A DNA stretch of 64,000 nucleotides from Symsagittifera roscoffensis (lineage: Eukaryota; Xenacoelomorpha; Acoela; Convolutidae), in NCBI RefSeq assembly GCF_963678635.1, contig NC_087065.1, positions 37,661,888 to 37,725,887 on the forward strand, given 5' to 3'. The notes beneath the pieces are model-generated. The model worked only from the letters and a program-made list of their open reading frames with translations. It made no database searches and was not told the origin of the DNA. Numbering within the stretch: position 1 is the stretch's first letter; every line of letters begins with the position of its first letter. Shown here one piece after another: positions 12,231 to 24,194 of this stretch. A program made the position numbers and the translations under genes.

Positions 12231-13320
12231 GCCGCCAAGTTGGATCCCTCCATCGATCAATTTCCCACCCAGCCAACCTCCAGAACAACCTTCCCATCGT
12301 CCCAATTTTTGCTTTCCCCCACCTCAACACCTCATCATAACATTTCATCCAGCATGGAATCAGACACTAATTCCAACACAACAGTATACAACACTATCTC
12401 CCACTATCTAACTCCGATATCGAAACACCCGACGAATTTGCCATCTCTGAACCCAGGACATCTGCATTTTCCCAACCTCCCTTTCAAGCTAATCATTCCC
12501 AAGTCAAAATTGAACACCCTTCCCCTCCTTTTCCCATTTCAAATGTGACACCCATATATTCCCCTCTAACCAGTGAACCATCCTATAACAACGACTCAGA
12601 AAACACACAAAAATCGCACGAGCTTGATAACTTCATCACACTGCAACAACACTTACAACACTCTCAAACACTAACTATTCACCAACCCTCACAATCTATA
12701 ATCTCATCCAACCCATCAACACCAACTCCCTCTCTTCTTATGCCCCTTCACAAAACCCGACTCCCTCATCAACCCCATCCTCCAGTACAACCAGAGCTTA
12801 CCGAACAATTAAAACAAAATTCCCAAATACTCCATTCCCATATATACCAGGAACATCCACAACATTTGTTAATCATCCAATTCACACTAACACCAAATAA
12901 TTTCTCCAAATAAATCTACCCTTTTTCCCACAATACACATACTTCCATTCAAACCCCAATGATGAGAGATCCAATTATGTAAACGAGCACGTATTATACC
13001 CTTCACTTTCATGGAAATCATTCTATCTCTTTACTAATCCATTGTCACTGCCACAATAAAACACACCTTACGACAATGAAAGTGCAGCACCCAACTCTAC
13101 CTTCTAACAACAGCACTAACCCCAAAACAATTCACACTGATAGGATACAGACAATCACTAATCAAATTTACTGCACCCAAAGCTAATGATTTTTCTATCG
13201 ATTATTACGATCATAACATCATACGACCTAACGAAGACATCTTTGTAAAAAACGATCCATTTGCTAACCCCCAACTAACAGAAAAATTTTTCATCAAAAC
13301 CCAATACACTTTCACCTTCA
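12227..13320 (+). pseudogene. Truncated decayed orfY, copy C
   Basis: This is the 5' two thirds of the 601-aa-type ORF, interrupted by indels and stops, with open pieces at about 12240-12548 and 12545-12913. Similarity stops at 13320 (ttcaccttca), where a 35-bp filler joins to 3' untranslated sequence. The conserved C-terminal motifs seen in copy B are therefore deleted. Confidence 0.65.
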
Positions 13321-13355
13321 AAAAGTTGGACCTAAAACTTCAAAAACCTAGACTC

Positions 13356-14807
13356 AAAAAATTTCATTAACCAATTTCAATTATAAAGCAGTAAAATTCT
13401 CCAGTACAATGCAATAAATTGAAATATGATTTCTTATCCCCAATGCAGTAAATCTTCATACAATTGAAAATAAATTAATAATTTCAACCCCCAAATCAAG
13501 CAGTAAACTTCATAATTTTGAAGTAGTAAATTATTAAAAATTGTTCAAAAAGTTGCAAATAGCATTAGTAAGTTTTTCAAAGACGCCTCATCGTTTTCAC
13601 TCGCCCTCAAATTCTGTCCAAAATCGCACAGCTTGCCCACGAAGAATTGTTTAAAATAATGAATTTAGGTTTTAACTTTCACTGATAACAACTCTAACAA
13701 GTTTTAAGACGTTTCAAACTTTCCTTTAACCCGGTTGGAAAGGAATTATATAATAAAGCAAACTAACCAACGCAAGCTTACTAAACACCACCAACCACAA
13801 CCTAACAGCCTGACTAAGAAAAGAAATCCCACGGTACCCAAACTGGATTAAAACCAGCTTAAAACTGAATAAATTATTCTTTTGAAGATTACTTTTAGGT
13901 CTGAACACAAAAGAACAAAACACCAAAAACTCGAAAGACAAACCCAAAAGAAACAATTTGGTATGTGAAAAAAAGGCATAACTAAGACAACAAAAGAAAA
14001 CACCAGTAATAACAGAATAGCATGAAAGGTTGAACTAAAACAGGACCCTCCAAAAAGAGAGCATGAAGTCATACCCTCACTTCTGGCCTAACCCACCAGA
14101 AGAGGACGCCCTGAGCATGCTCTATAGCCGGCCTCACTCATCGTGCTACATCCACGCTTTGTGACACCCACGACTCTTTTTTTGACGAGAGGTACTCAAG
14201 TAAGAGTAGCTCTTAAAAAAACCGAACTAAATAGTAAAGCTTTTGCGATAAAAACTAATAAAACATTATGACTAAAAAACAAGATTAACAAAGATATATA
14301 TATGTAAATAATACAATGCAATATATAGATAATATACAGGCCAAAGACGAGCAGCAAGGAACTTGACAACCCAATCACACTCCAACTATGGAATGGCAAA
14401 CCCACTTGACATGCTGCCTACAATCACTACACTCAATGGATTTAAAGTACGACTTGGCATCGCAGCAAAGGAAACCCATTAAAACAGAACAATGGACATC
14501 TCGATGTTCAAGTATACGTACAGATCCAAGACACCAGGCACTTCATCCAAAGTCGAACTACGTGCCACATCCGAACGAGATTGAGAATAGCAATGTAGGA
14601 TATAAATGTTCCTATTCTCTAAAAACAACCAGAACAACAGTCATTACAATCGATCAGAAACCTTAATACGATCTCCCGAAACTATCGTAATAACATCTTT
14701 TCTTCCAAAACCAAAAAAGAGTAGGCTCGCATCGTCTAAAGAAAAACACCATCATTCATCCTACACTAGAACACTGAAAAACTAAAACTCTTCAAACCCC
14801 GGATGGT
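13356..14807 (+). other. 3' untranslated region of old element, copy C
   Basis: This non-coding sequence leads into an LTR at 14808. It shares with the young element the GCAGTAAA-like words (13395-13550), the gcccacgaagaattgttt block (about 13634), the aacccggttggaaaggaat block (about 13728) and the GC-richer block at 14082-14172. The last 600 bp are duplicated at 16186-16778. I see no gene in it. Confidence 0.65.
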
Positions 14808-15184
14808 TAGAACCAGATCTAAACTAGTATTTATCATTGGTAATTATTATGATATTTTATCTCTTTAAAATAGTAAAAACTAACCAATCATACTCCGTCA
14901 AACTAACAACCTATTTATTTGTAAAGTGTTGAAACTACTTGTAGTTTCAACACCAGAATATTTTGAATTAAACTTAGAATACAATTTTTCTCATTCTGGA
15001 CCGGTAAACCGGTGTACACTAGATGATATGATCTCTAGATCTATTGAGAATAGGAAATATAAGAGTAACATTCTGATTGGTATTAGACTAAGAATCTATC
15101 CGGCCGAAAAAAGATAGCGTGACGAGCAGACGGTGTACCTTATCTGAAATTACTCTATGAGTATAGTAATCCATACATAACTCA
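14808..15184 (+). repeat. Old 3' LTR, first copy
   Basis: This 377-bp LTR is homologous over its full length to the 410-bp LTRs of the young element. It begins TAGAACC where the young LTR has TGGAACC and ends in CTCA. It carries the hairpin at 14926-14953, the ctatccggccgaaaa block and the gcgtgacgagcagacggtgt block. It lacks about 30 bp found in the young LTR. No matching 5' LTR is inside the window. Confidence 0.85.
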
Positions 15185-16185
15185 TAATGATTTTCAAAAT
15201 GCAAGATAATGATTTCAAAATACAAGATAATCTAGTCTTTATCTTCTATGAGTTAAAATAACAAATTTATTCGCAGTAATTGAAAATCAAAACTTAAAAA
15301 TCAGGTATTTTGATTATTGAAATTTGTTGAAAGAGAATTTTTGCATAATCTAAAATAAGCAAAACCGGACAAAGGCAAGACCGGACAAAAATACAAAGAT
15401 TACTGGACTAGTATTGCAGATATTCTGACATCAGTCATTTTTTGTTCCATGCCCTTACACTAGCAAATTTTTCCAAGATTTCACAAAAAATTCAAATTTG
15501 CTTAGTGAGCTGCGGAGCCATCATACGAAATCTTGCGGAAGTAGCTATGATTTTTTAACTGTTTGAAGCCTCATCAAACACGAAAAAACTTCAAAAGATT
15601 CTTTGCTATCTTCGGTAAATCTTCAAGATTCTTCAAAATCTTGGCAAGAATTTGAAGCTGATTAGACCTGGTATCTTGCAAGCGTAGTGTAAGAGTATGA
15701 CTCTACTTTCTTTTACCAATCCCACTCGTAAGCAAACGTGGTCATTTGGTAGGAGTTTTGCTACAATCACGATCTGTAGCATCGGAAATATCATAGCATC
15801 TGCTCTTTGCTTTACTTTTGCCTAGCGTTTGCTAAACTTTAAGCGTCCATTGCTGAGTGTGTAGTACGTGAGAATCTTAGCTTCGAGGCAGCTCGTTCAA
15901 ATCTATCGCATAGCAAGGTTATACTAGATTGAGATATATTACTATTTTTGTGTTATATCAGTTTACAGAGCTGCTTTTTTCTTGTTTTTCCGCTGGTTAT
16001 TGCGAATACTAATTTTTTTGTGGATATGGATAAGAAAGTATCAGAAACTAATTTTTCTAAAAAAGTGCCCAATCAAGTTTTAATTCATGCAACTACAAAA
16101 TGTATAATAACGAGCAAGTCTTGATTGAAATCATAATTCAATCAAAACCAAACTTAGTTTATGGCGTATGCTACCGCTCCTAAAA
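15185..16185. other. Host flank downstream of old LTR, first copy
   Basis: This kilobase of host sequence is repeated at 17159-18140. It contains AT-rich text with a short self-complementary area around 15590-15680 (caagattcttcaaaatcttg). Small open frames in it are not conserved between the two copies, so I call no gene. Confidence 0.5.
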
Positions 16186-16778
16186 ATAACCGAGCTAAAT
16201 AGTAAAGCTTTTGCGATAAAAACTAATAAAAGATTATGACTAAAAAACAAGATTAACAAAGGTTTATATATGTAAAAAATACAATGCAATATATAGATAA
16301 TATACAGCCCAAACACGAGCAGCAAGGAATTTGACAACCCAATCACACTCCAACTATGGAATGGCAAACCCACTTGACATGCTGCCTACAATCACTACAC
16401 TCAATGGATTTAAAGTACGACTTGGCATCGCAGCATAGGAAACCCATTAAAACAGAACAATGGACATCTCGATGTTCAAGTATACGTACAGATCCAAGAC
16501 ACCAGGCACTTCATCCAAAGTCGAACTACGTGCCACATCCGAACGAGATTGAGATTAGCATTGTAGGATAGAAATGTTCCTATTCTCTAAAAACAACCAG
16601 AACAGTCATTACAACCGATCAGAAACCATAATACGATCTCCCGAAACATCTCGTAATAACATCTCTTCTTCCAAACCCAAAAAAAGAAAGAGTAGGCTCG
16701 CATCGTCTAAAGAAAAACACCATCATTCATCCTACACTAGAACATTGAAAAACTAAAACTCTCTAAACCCCGGATGGT
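16186..16778 (+). other. Duplicated end of 3' untranslated region
   Basis: This is a copy of 14215-14807, part of the 1.97-kb tandem duplication. It leads into the second LTR. The open frame at 16356-16571 is shared with 14388-14666 but has no counterpart in the young element, so it is probably not a gene. Confidence 0.6.
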
Positions 16779-17158
16779 TGGAACCAGATCTAAACTAGCA
16801 TTTATTATTGGCAATTATTATGATTTTTTATCTCTTTAAAATAGTAAATATTAACCAATCATACTCCGTCAAACTAACAACCTATTTATTTGTAAAGTGT
16901 TGAAACTACTTGAAGTTTCAACACCAGAACAATTTGAATTAAACTTAGAATACAGTTGTTCTCATTCTGGAACTAACTCGCGTAAACCGATGTACACTAG
17001 ATAATCTCTAGATCTATTAAGAATAGGAGATATAAGAGTAAGATTAAGATTGGCATTAGACTAAGAATCTATCCGGCCGAAAATAAGATAGCGTGACGAG
17101 CAGACGGTGTACCTTATCTGAAATTACTCTATGAGTATAGTAATCCATACATAACTCA
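16779..17158 (+). repeat. Old 3' LTR, second copy
   Basis: This 380-bp LTR begins TGGAACC and ends CTCA, with the hairpin at 16897-16924. It is close to the LTR at 14808 but differs by several substitutions and small indels, which indicates some time since the duplication. It is the better preserved of the two at its 5' end. Confidence 0.85.
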
Positions 17159-18140
17159 TATGGTTTTCAAAATGCAAGATAATCATTTCAGAATGCAAGA
17201 TAATCCAGTTTTTATCTTCTATGAATTAAAATAACAAATTTATTCGCAGTAATTGAAAATCAAAACTTAAAAATCAGGTATTTTGATTATTGAAACTTGT
17301 TGAAAGAGAATTTTTTGCAGGATCTATAAAAAGCAAAACCGGACAAAGGCAAGAGCAGACAAAAATAACACGATTGCTGGACTAGTAGTGCCTATTTTTC
17401 GACATAAGTCAATTTTTTGTTTCATGCCCTTACACTAGCAAATATTTTCCGAGACTTCACAAAAGTTTCAATTTTGCTTAGCGAGCTGCGGAGCTATCAT
17501 ACAATATCTTGCGGACGTAGCTATGATTTTTCAACTGTTTAAAGCCTTATCAAACACAAAAAAACTTTAAAAGATTCTTTGCTATCTTTGGTAAATCTTC
17601 AAGATTCTTCAAGCTCTTGGCAAGAATTTGAAGCTGATTAGACCTGGGTAGCTTGCAAGCGTAGTGTAATAGTATGACTCTACTTTCTTTTACCAATGTA
17701 ACTCGTAAACAAAAGTCGTCACTTGGTAGGACTTTTGCTATAATCACGATCTAGAGCATCGGAAATATCATTGCATCTGCTCTTTGCTTTAATTCTGCCT
17801 AGCGTTTGCTCCATTGCTGAGTGTGTAGTACGTGAGAATCTTAGCTTCGAGGCAGCTCGTTCAAATCCATCGCATAGCAGGGTTATACTAGATTGAGATA
17901 TATTACTATTTTTGTGTTATATCAGTTTACAGAGCTGCTTTTTTCTCGTTTTTCCGCTGGTGTTTGCGAATACTAATTTTTTTGTGGATATGGATAAGAA
18001 AGTATTAGAAACTAATTTTTCTAAAATAGTGGCTAATCAAGTTTTAATTCATGCAACTACAAACTGTATAAAAATGAGCCAGTCTTGATTGAAATCATAA
18101 TTCATTCAAAACCAAACTTAATTTATGGCGTTTGCTACCA
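17159..18140. other. Host flank downstream of old LTR, second copy
   Basis: This is the duplicate of 15185-16185. The two copies diverge after about 18140, where unique host sequence begins. I see no supported gene. Confidence 0.5.
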
Positions 18141-18869
18141 GTTTTCATTTATGACATTTTTTTATTGCTTTATACCGGATAGTTTTTGTTCAGATGTGTT
18201 TTATTTTACCTGTTTCTGCTTTTTTCTACAAAAAACATTAAATAAAGCTAGTGTCGAGAATAATGCTTTGAGTTTTTTGGTTTGTAGTTAAATTTTAAGC
18301 GAGTGAAGTGATTGAGAAGATAATAAATATAAAAATTTTTTATTGAAGCAGTGAAAAATGTTTTCAAGCTTCGTACAAGGCTTACTAAAAAATCAAAAAA
18401 GTTAGCACTAGAATAATAATATTAAAAACGTTGTAAATTGATTTATTGTTTTGTCCTAATTAATGTTTGTTGCGGTTGTTGATTGCTCACACGAGGCGTG
18501 TCATACGAGCTTGGCCTGGGTATAATGAAATTCACTACATTTGCCGTTCATAGCCAAAGGTCTTTTATGGTGAAGTTAGTCCGGTTTGTGGTGCACTTCA
18601 AAAAGTGAAGGGTAGTGAGATAAGCATGATAATAGAAATCTTTCGGGGAAATGAAGAGTGGATTTTTTAATTGAGTTTTGTGATTTTTTCAATTAGCGAT
18701 TCTTAGTGATATTTACAAAAAAAAAATTTTTTAAATGAATTAATTACTTTTTTTTTATTTTTCTTTTCAAGGGATTATTTTTAAAATAACTGTGATTTTT
18801 TGAGTGATTTTTCAGTGACACTTTTGAATAAATAATTGTGATTTTTGAAGGATTTTTCAAATCCTTGCG
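18141..18869. other. Host intergenic sequence before the 400-bp array
   Basis: This T-rich host sequence has no supported gene. The segment around 18240-18620 is recognisably similar to 21690-22110, for example the gcgagtgaa words and the gtccggtttgtgg / attccggtttgtgg words. It therefore looks like the left flank of a larger duplicated block that brackets the tandem array. Confidence 0.5.
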
Positions 18870-21740
18870 TGTTTGAAGCTGTGCCTAGTTGAGCGGGATG
18901 CGCAAAGTGCTCTCAGCTAAAAACCGGCCGCTGTTCTTCAGTCCACAAAATATCAGATGAGCGCACCGTAGGAGCTATGAGAATGGGCGCGTCGTCGATT
19001 GCGTTGACCAAGTGTTTTGAAAAGAACTTTTAGTAAGTTAAATTATTTTTCATGCAAATCAAAAGGGATTTGTTGCGTGAGCCACCCTTATACAAGGATG
19101 ATGTTTTTTGTTGTTGCTTGATACCTGATAATCTTTGTTCGGCCACAAAAAAATACGGAATTATGTCTTAAATTGTGCTTTTTTCCCTATTTTGGGAGAT
19201 TGAGAACAGTTCGGAAGGAAATTACGGATATTTTAAAATGAATATTTGAAAGCGAGGTGTAGCTAGATCAAAGCTGCCCGCAATTGCGCGGGATGCGCAA
19301 AGTGCTCTTAGCTAAAAAAGGCCGCTGTTCCTCAGTCCACAAAATATCAGATGGGTGCAACGTAGGAGCTATGAGAATGGGCGCGTCGTCGATTGCGTTG
19401 ACCAAGTGTTTGGAAAAAAGTTTTCAGTAAGTTAAATTATTTTTCATGCAAATCAAAGAGATTTGTTGCGTGAGCCACCCATATACAAGGATAATGCTTT
19501 TTGTTGTTGCTTGAAACCTGATAATCTTTGTTCCGCCACAAAAAAAATACGGAAGTTATGTCTTAAATTGTGCTTTTTGTTTGTTTTTGCCAATTTTGGG
19601 AGATTGAGGACAGTTCGGAAGGACATAATGGATATTCTAAAATGAATATTTGAAAACGAGGTGTAGCTAGATCAAAGCTGCCCGTTTTTGCGCGGGATGC
19701 ACGAAGTGCTCTTGGCTAAAAGGGGCCGCTGTTCCCCAGCCCACAAAACGTCGGATGGGCGCACCAGAGGAGCTATGAGAGTGGGTGCGTCGTTGATTGC
19801 GTTGATTAAGTGTTTTGAAAAAAAACGTTTGGTAGGATAAATTGTAGTTCATACAAATCAAATATTTTTTTTTGCATGAGCTACCCAAATTCAAAGATGA
19901 TGGGTTGTTTTTTCTACTTGATACATAATAATTTTTGTTCCGCTACAAAAAATAGAAGAATAATTGCTTCATTTGTGTTTTGTGTTTTTTCATATTTTGA
20001 TCAGAATGAGGACAGTTCGGAAGAAATTAAGGATGTTTTAAAAAAACTAGTTCAAAACGGGGAGTAGCTGTATCAGAGCTGCGCGTAATTGCGCGGGATG
20101 CGCAATGTGGTTTTAGCTAAAAAAAGCAGCTATTCCTCAGTTGACGAAATATCAGGTGGGCGCAACGGTGGAGCTATGAGAGTGGGCGCGTCGTTGATTG
20201 CGTTGATTAAGTGTTCTAAAAAGAAGTTTTTGTGAGTCAAATCGTATTTCATACAACTAAAAAAAAATTTGCGTGAGCTACCCACATTCAAGGTTGACGG
20301 ATTTTTTTTTGTTGCTTGATACCTGATAGTTTTTGTTCCGCTACAAAAAGTTGAGGAAATAGGGCTTCATTTTTGCTTTTTGTTTTTTCCTATTTTGAGA
20401 GATTGAGGACAGTTCGGGGGGACATTAGGGATGTTCCAAAAAATAATAAATGAAAGTGGGGAGTAGCTGGATCAGAGCTGCCTTTAATTCCGCGGGATGC
20501 GCAAAGTGCTCTTAGCTAAAAGGGACCGCTGTCCCTCAGTCCACAAAATATCAGGTTGGTACACCAGAGGAGCTATGAGAGTGGTCGCGTCGTTGATTTC
20601 GTTGATGAAGTGTTTTGACGAGAAGTTTTTGTAGGTCAAATCGAATTTCACACAAATAAAATCATATTTTTCGCTTGAGCCACCCATATTCAAGGATGAT
20701 GTTTTGTGTTGTTGCTTGATACCTGATCATCTTTGTTCCGCCACAAAAAGTAGGGGAGTTACGTCTTCAATTTTTCGGTTTGTTTTTTCCTTTTTTGGGA
20801 GATTGAGGGCAGTTCGGAAACATTATGAATATTTTAAAATGAGTATTTGAAAACGTGGTGGAGCTAGATCAAAGCTGCCCGTAATTGCGCGGTATCCACA
20901 AAGTGCTCTTAGCTGAAAGGGGCCGCTATTCCTCAGCCCACAAAATGTCGGATGGGCGCACCAGAGGAGTTATGAGAGTGGGCGCGTCGTTGGTTGCGTT
21001 GATTAATTGTTTTGAAAATAGCTCTTGGTAAGATAAAATGTATTTCTTACAAATCAAAAGATATTTCTTGCGTGAGCTACCCAAATTCAAAAATGATGGA
21101 TTGTTTTCTCTGCTTGATACCTAATAATTTTTGTTCCGCTACAAAAAGTAGAAGAAGTATTGCGGCATTTATGCTTTTTGTTTTTTCATATTTTGGTCAG
21201 AATGAGGACAGTTCGGGGGAAATTAGGGATGTTTTTAAAAAAAAAATCGAAAATGGGGAGTAGCTGGATCAGAGCTGCGCGTAGTTGCGCGGGTTGCTAA
21301 AATAAAGCAGCAATTTCTCAGTTGACGAAATATCAGGTGGGCGCAACGGTGGAGCTATGAGAGTGGGAGCGTCATTGATTGCATTGAATAAGTGTTCTCA
21401 AAAGAACTTTTTGTTAGTCAACTCGTAATTCATACAAACCAAAATATTTTTTGCGTGATCTGTCCAAATTCAAAGATCATTAATTTTTTGTTGTTGCTAT
21501 AGACCGGATAGTTTTTTGTTCTGGCCAGAGAAAATGGGAGAAATATGTCTTTAAATTTACCTTATGTGTTTTCCTATCTTTCGATTTTTTCCGCAAAGTT
21601 TTTGATACCATATATAATTATGAGTGAAACAAAAGGTACATCAATAAGCCTCTTCATTAGAACTCCATGTACATTAAATAGAACAAGGGCCGTTAAAAAT
21701 CGTTTTGGATTTTTAGTTGTTAACATATTGAGCGAGTGAA
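18870..21740. repeat. Seven tandem ~400-bp repeats
   Basis: Units start near 18870, 19258, 19663, 20064, 20462, 20861 and 21260. Each opens with a gctgcc...gcgcgggatgcgcaaagtg block, followed by gggcgcaccagaggagctat and gcgtcgttgattgcgttga. A second conserved block contains cttgatacctgataatc, ttgttccgccacaaaaa and a gaggacagttcgg tail. The GC-rich first half contrasts with the T-rich second half. Read on the minus strand, the first block of several units is open across about 35 codons in the same frame (AINDAPTLIAPL, DILWTEEQRP), though units 1, 4 and 6 contain stops. I do not recognise the family; it could be a satellite or decayed copies of a short gene. Confidence 0.75.
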
Positions 21741-22275
21741 ATAAATAAATGAGGAGCCGGTGACAATAGAAAGTAAAATCTTATTTATCAGCAGTGAAGT
21801 TTCTTTTTACTCAGAAAAATGTGTTTTCGAAGCTTGTTGTTAGTACGCTTTCGCAGCAGAAAGAAAATTTTTTGAATGATCAAAAAATTACAAGTACAAA
21901 ATCTAAAAAAGACTTATGAAACAATTTTTTGAAGTTTTTTTGTTATTCATCGTTGCTGCTGCTTTTTTGCTCTCAGTTTGATCTGAGACATGACATGCGA
22001 GCTTGGCCCGAATCCAATGAAATTACTTCTTTCACCTGCCGTAGCCACATGTCTGCTAAGTTTAATTCATTCCGGTTTGTGGGGCCGTTCATAAAGTGAA
22101 AGTTAGTATGGGGGACGCACAATGGGCAGTCGGATCTGAACTTGCACAACGTGATGCACAGCCTGCTCTCAGTTGAGCGCAGGAGCAGTTCTTCTGGAAA
22201 AATCAAATGGGCGCATGGAAAGAACTTTGTGAGTGAGAGCATCATTAATTGCGTTGCTTACTTGTTTTAAGTAGA
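21741..22275. repeat. Right flank of the array with a diverged eighth unit
   Basis: Positions 21741-22110 resemble 18270-18620 to the left of the array. Positions 22125-22275 carry a degraded version of the repeat's GC-rich block (ctgctctcagttgagc, atgggcgcatgg, attaattgcgttg). The array is therefore bracketed by related flanks, as in a higher-order duplication. Confidence 0.5.
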
Positions 22276-23693
22276 ATTTTTTAAGGGGGCTTCATCAATT
22301 ATTGAAAACAAAAAAATTGGTGAAATAATTGCTCTTGAAAAAAAAATCGTCGAACTTTTTTTTCAAAAGCTGATTGAGATAAGCTCTTACAAGTCAAGAG
22401 TCGCATATAATTTTCGTTGTGCAGGCCCTAATTGGTGCAAACAATCAACAGCAAAAAACCTAATATAGACAGGTCTGAAGGAGTAGAATGTAATGACCTA
22501 AATCCGTCTTAGTAGGGAAAAATCTTTTGGTAGATGAGCGGCATGTTTTGGATGGTTTGGGGCTTCTAAAGTTTTTTGCTGCACTGAAGATCAACACCGT
22601 TAGTAAGATTCCGATGAACAAAAAATTGATTAATTTGAGTACAGGATACACTTTATAGTTTTCTAAACTTAAATATTTAAACTAAAATTTCCGGGGCGAT
22701 AAAAAGTCGGCTTACTTACAATGGTCCTTGATTAAACACAAAACAGGGTGCACACAGTCAGGCCGCAGCGCACTGGAGGGTTTAGTTGCCTTACAAATTG
22801 TTGCATCATCGCTCAGATAGATTTCAGTTTGGTTTTATAAGTTTGGCTTGCGAGGTTCTTGTTTAGTTGTTAATTGCCCTTTTTTCATTCATCTTTTCTT
22901 ATTTTTGTATATTGAACGCTGAAAACATCTCCAATGCCTTCGGCTCTTGAATTTTTCTGCCAATAAAATCGACAGCTTTTTCCTACCAAGAACTTTGCTT
23001 CGTTGAGAGAACACATAGCTTTCCAGCTTATAAAGGATAGCATGCAGTGACCGAACGTCTGGAGGAAATCTTGGCAATGTTCTCCTTTGCTTTTGAGTTT
23101 TTGAGTTAGTTTTTGCTGCTTCTTAGTTTTTGAGTTTTGGTGTTTGAAAAGCTTAGCTTTGGATTAATTTGCTGTTTCAGCCGAAAGTGGTCTCTTTTCG
23201 CAGCTAACGACTTAGCTACTGGATAGATGATAACAGTGACGCTGGGCGGTAATATGGGGACGAGCGGCCGCTAAAAACATGGTATTGATTCTTTGCCCGG
23301 CTGGGGCAACAATTTCTAAGTTGTTCCAATAACTTCGCTAAAATATGGCAAGTCGGCTTATTCACAATTATTGGACGTCTTTTCGAGAGAAGAAGAGACT
23401 TAACCCTTCACAGGACATTGAATTAATAGGATTATGATCCAATTTTTCAGCTAAAAAAGACAGTCATTTCAAAATTAGTAGAAAAAAGAGATGCTGAAAA
23501 TACGTTCGTTGATCTTGATTATATTGTTATGTCTCAGGGAAATATAGTTTTGTTAAAACTGGTATCTAAGTAAAACATGAAAACGCTATATCTGGCGTCC
23601 TCAGGAATAAGAGAGGTCGCAGAAAAACGCAATAACTTTCATTTTTAAATTAATATTTTTAATTAAAAATTGTGCGAGGGACATTTTATAATC
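22276..23693. other. Host intergenic sequence upstream of the young element
   Basis: There is no gene I can support. Several short minus-strand open frames exist (22460-22651 and 22889-23077) but they show no recognisable motif or splice context. The sequence ends at the 4-bp target site of the young retroelement. Confidence 0.4.
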
Positions 23694-23697
23694 ATTC
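23694..23697. repeat. Target-site duplication, left (attc)
   Basis: The four bases attc directly precede the 5' LTR, and the same four directly follow the 3' LTR at 42574-42577. A short target duplication of this size is typical of Ty3/gypsy-type integrases and confirms the element borders. Confidence 0.85.
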
Positions 23698-24107
23698 TGG
23701 AACCTGATCTAGACTACATTTTATGATTGGATAATTTAGATATTTTACCAATGTAAAGTATTTAATATTAACCAATCATGATCCATCTAACTAACAACCC
23801 ACTTATTTGTAAGTGCTGAAGTTACTTGTAATTTCAGCACCAGAGAGATTTGAATTTAACTTAGAAATTAGTTGGACTCTCCCGAGCACTTCAACAGCCG
23901 CAATAGACCAGTATACCCTAGATCTATTGAGCCTAGCAGAGACTAGTTAAACAACCTGAGACTAGATAGTATAAGAGTAAGATTAGGATCGGTATTAGAC
24001 TAAGAAGTTGCACGAATCTATCCGGCCGAAAATAAGATAGCGTGACGAGCAGACGGTGTACCCTATCCGAAATTACTCTATGAGTTAACCAACTCGGTCC
24101 TAACTCA
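23698..24107 (+). repeat. 5' LTR of the young element
   Basis: This 410-bp LTR begins TGGAACC and ends CTCA, so it has TG...CA ends. By eye it is identical to the 3' LTR at 42164-42573. It contains a strong hairpin (23813-23840) and the conserved ctatccggccgaaaata and gcgtgacgagcagacggtgt blocks, which are also present in the old LTRs. It should hold the promoter, but I cannot place a TATA box with confidence. Confidence 0.95.
23813..23840 (+). promoter_or_regulatory. Conserved LTR hairpin
   Basis: GTGCTGAAGTTAC pairs with GTAATTTCAGCAC across a two-base loop, with one G-T wobble. The old LTRs have GTGTTGAAACT pairing with AGTTTCAACAC at the same place. The T-A pair there is C-G here, a compensatory change that argues for a selected RNA or DNA structure. 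The 3' LTR copy lies at 42279-42306. Confidence 0.7.
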
Positions 24108-24109
24108 TC

Positions 24110-24127
24110 TGGTGCGACCATAAGTCT
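24110..24127 (+). other. Primer-binding site
   Basis: The sequence begins TGGTGCGACC two bases after the LTR end, as expected for pairing with the CCA end of a tRNA. Its complement would be the 3' end of a tRNA finishing GGTCGCACCA. I cannot assign the amino acid by eye. Confidence 0.7.
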
Positions 24128-24194
24128 CGAACAAGACCTTAATAGCTTAGAATTAACCAAAATAGATTAGAAATTAGACAAAAACATTTACAAA

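Larger units (their letters stand above)
14215..18140 (+). repeat. 1.97-kb tandem duplication containing the 3' LTR and flank
   Basis: Positions 14215-16185 and 16186-18140 are head-to-tail copies. Each carries the end of the 3' untranslated region, a complete old-type LTR and about 1 kb of downstream host sequence. The LTR starts are 1971 bp apart (14808 and 16779). Because the second copy is followed by new sequence and the first by the duplicate, this is a genomic tandem duplication rather than two insertions. Confidence 0.85.

Noticed and set aside
14388-14666. 92-codon open frame shared with 16356-16571
   Set aside because: It lies in the old element's 3' untranslated region, is duplicated only by the tandem duplication, and has no open counterpart in the young element.
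18870-22275. CRISPR array
   Set aside because: The repeats are ~400 bp and contiguous, with no short repeat and unique spacer structure, and the context is eukaryotic.
24110-24127. Assigning the primer tRNA to a specific amino acid
   Set aside because: The complement ends GGTCGCACCA, but without the host tRNA set any assignment would be a guess.
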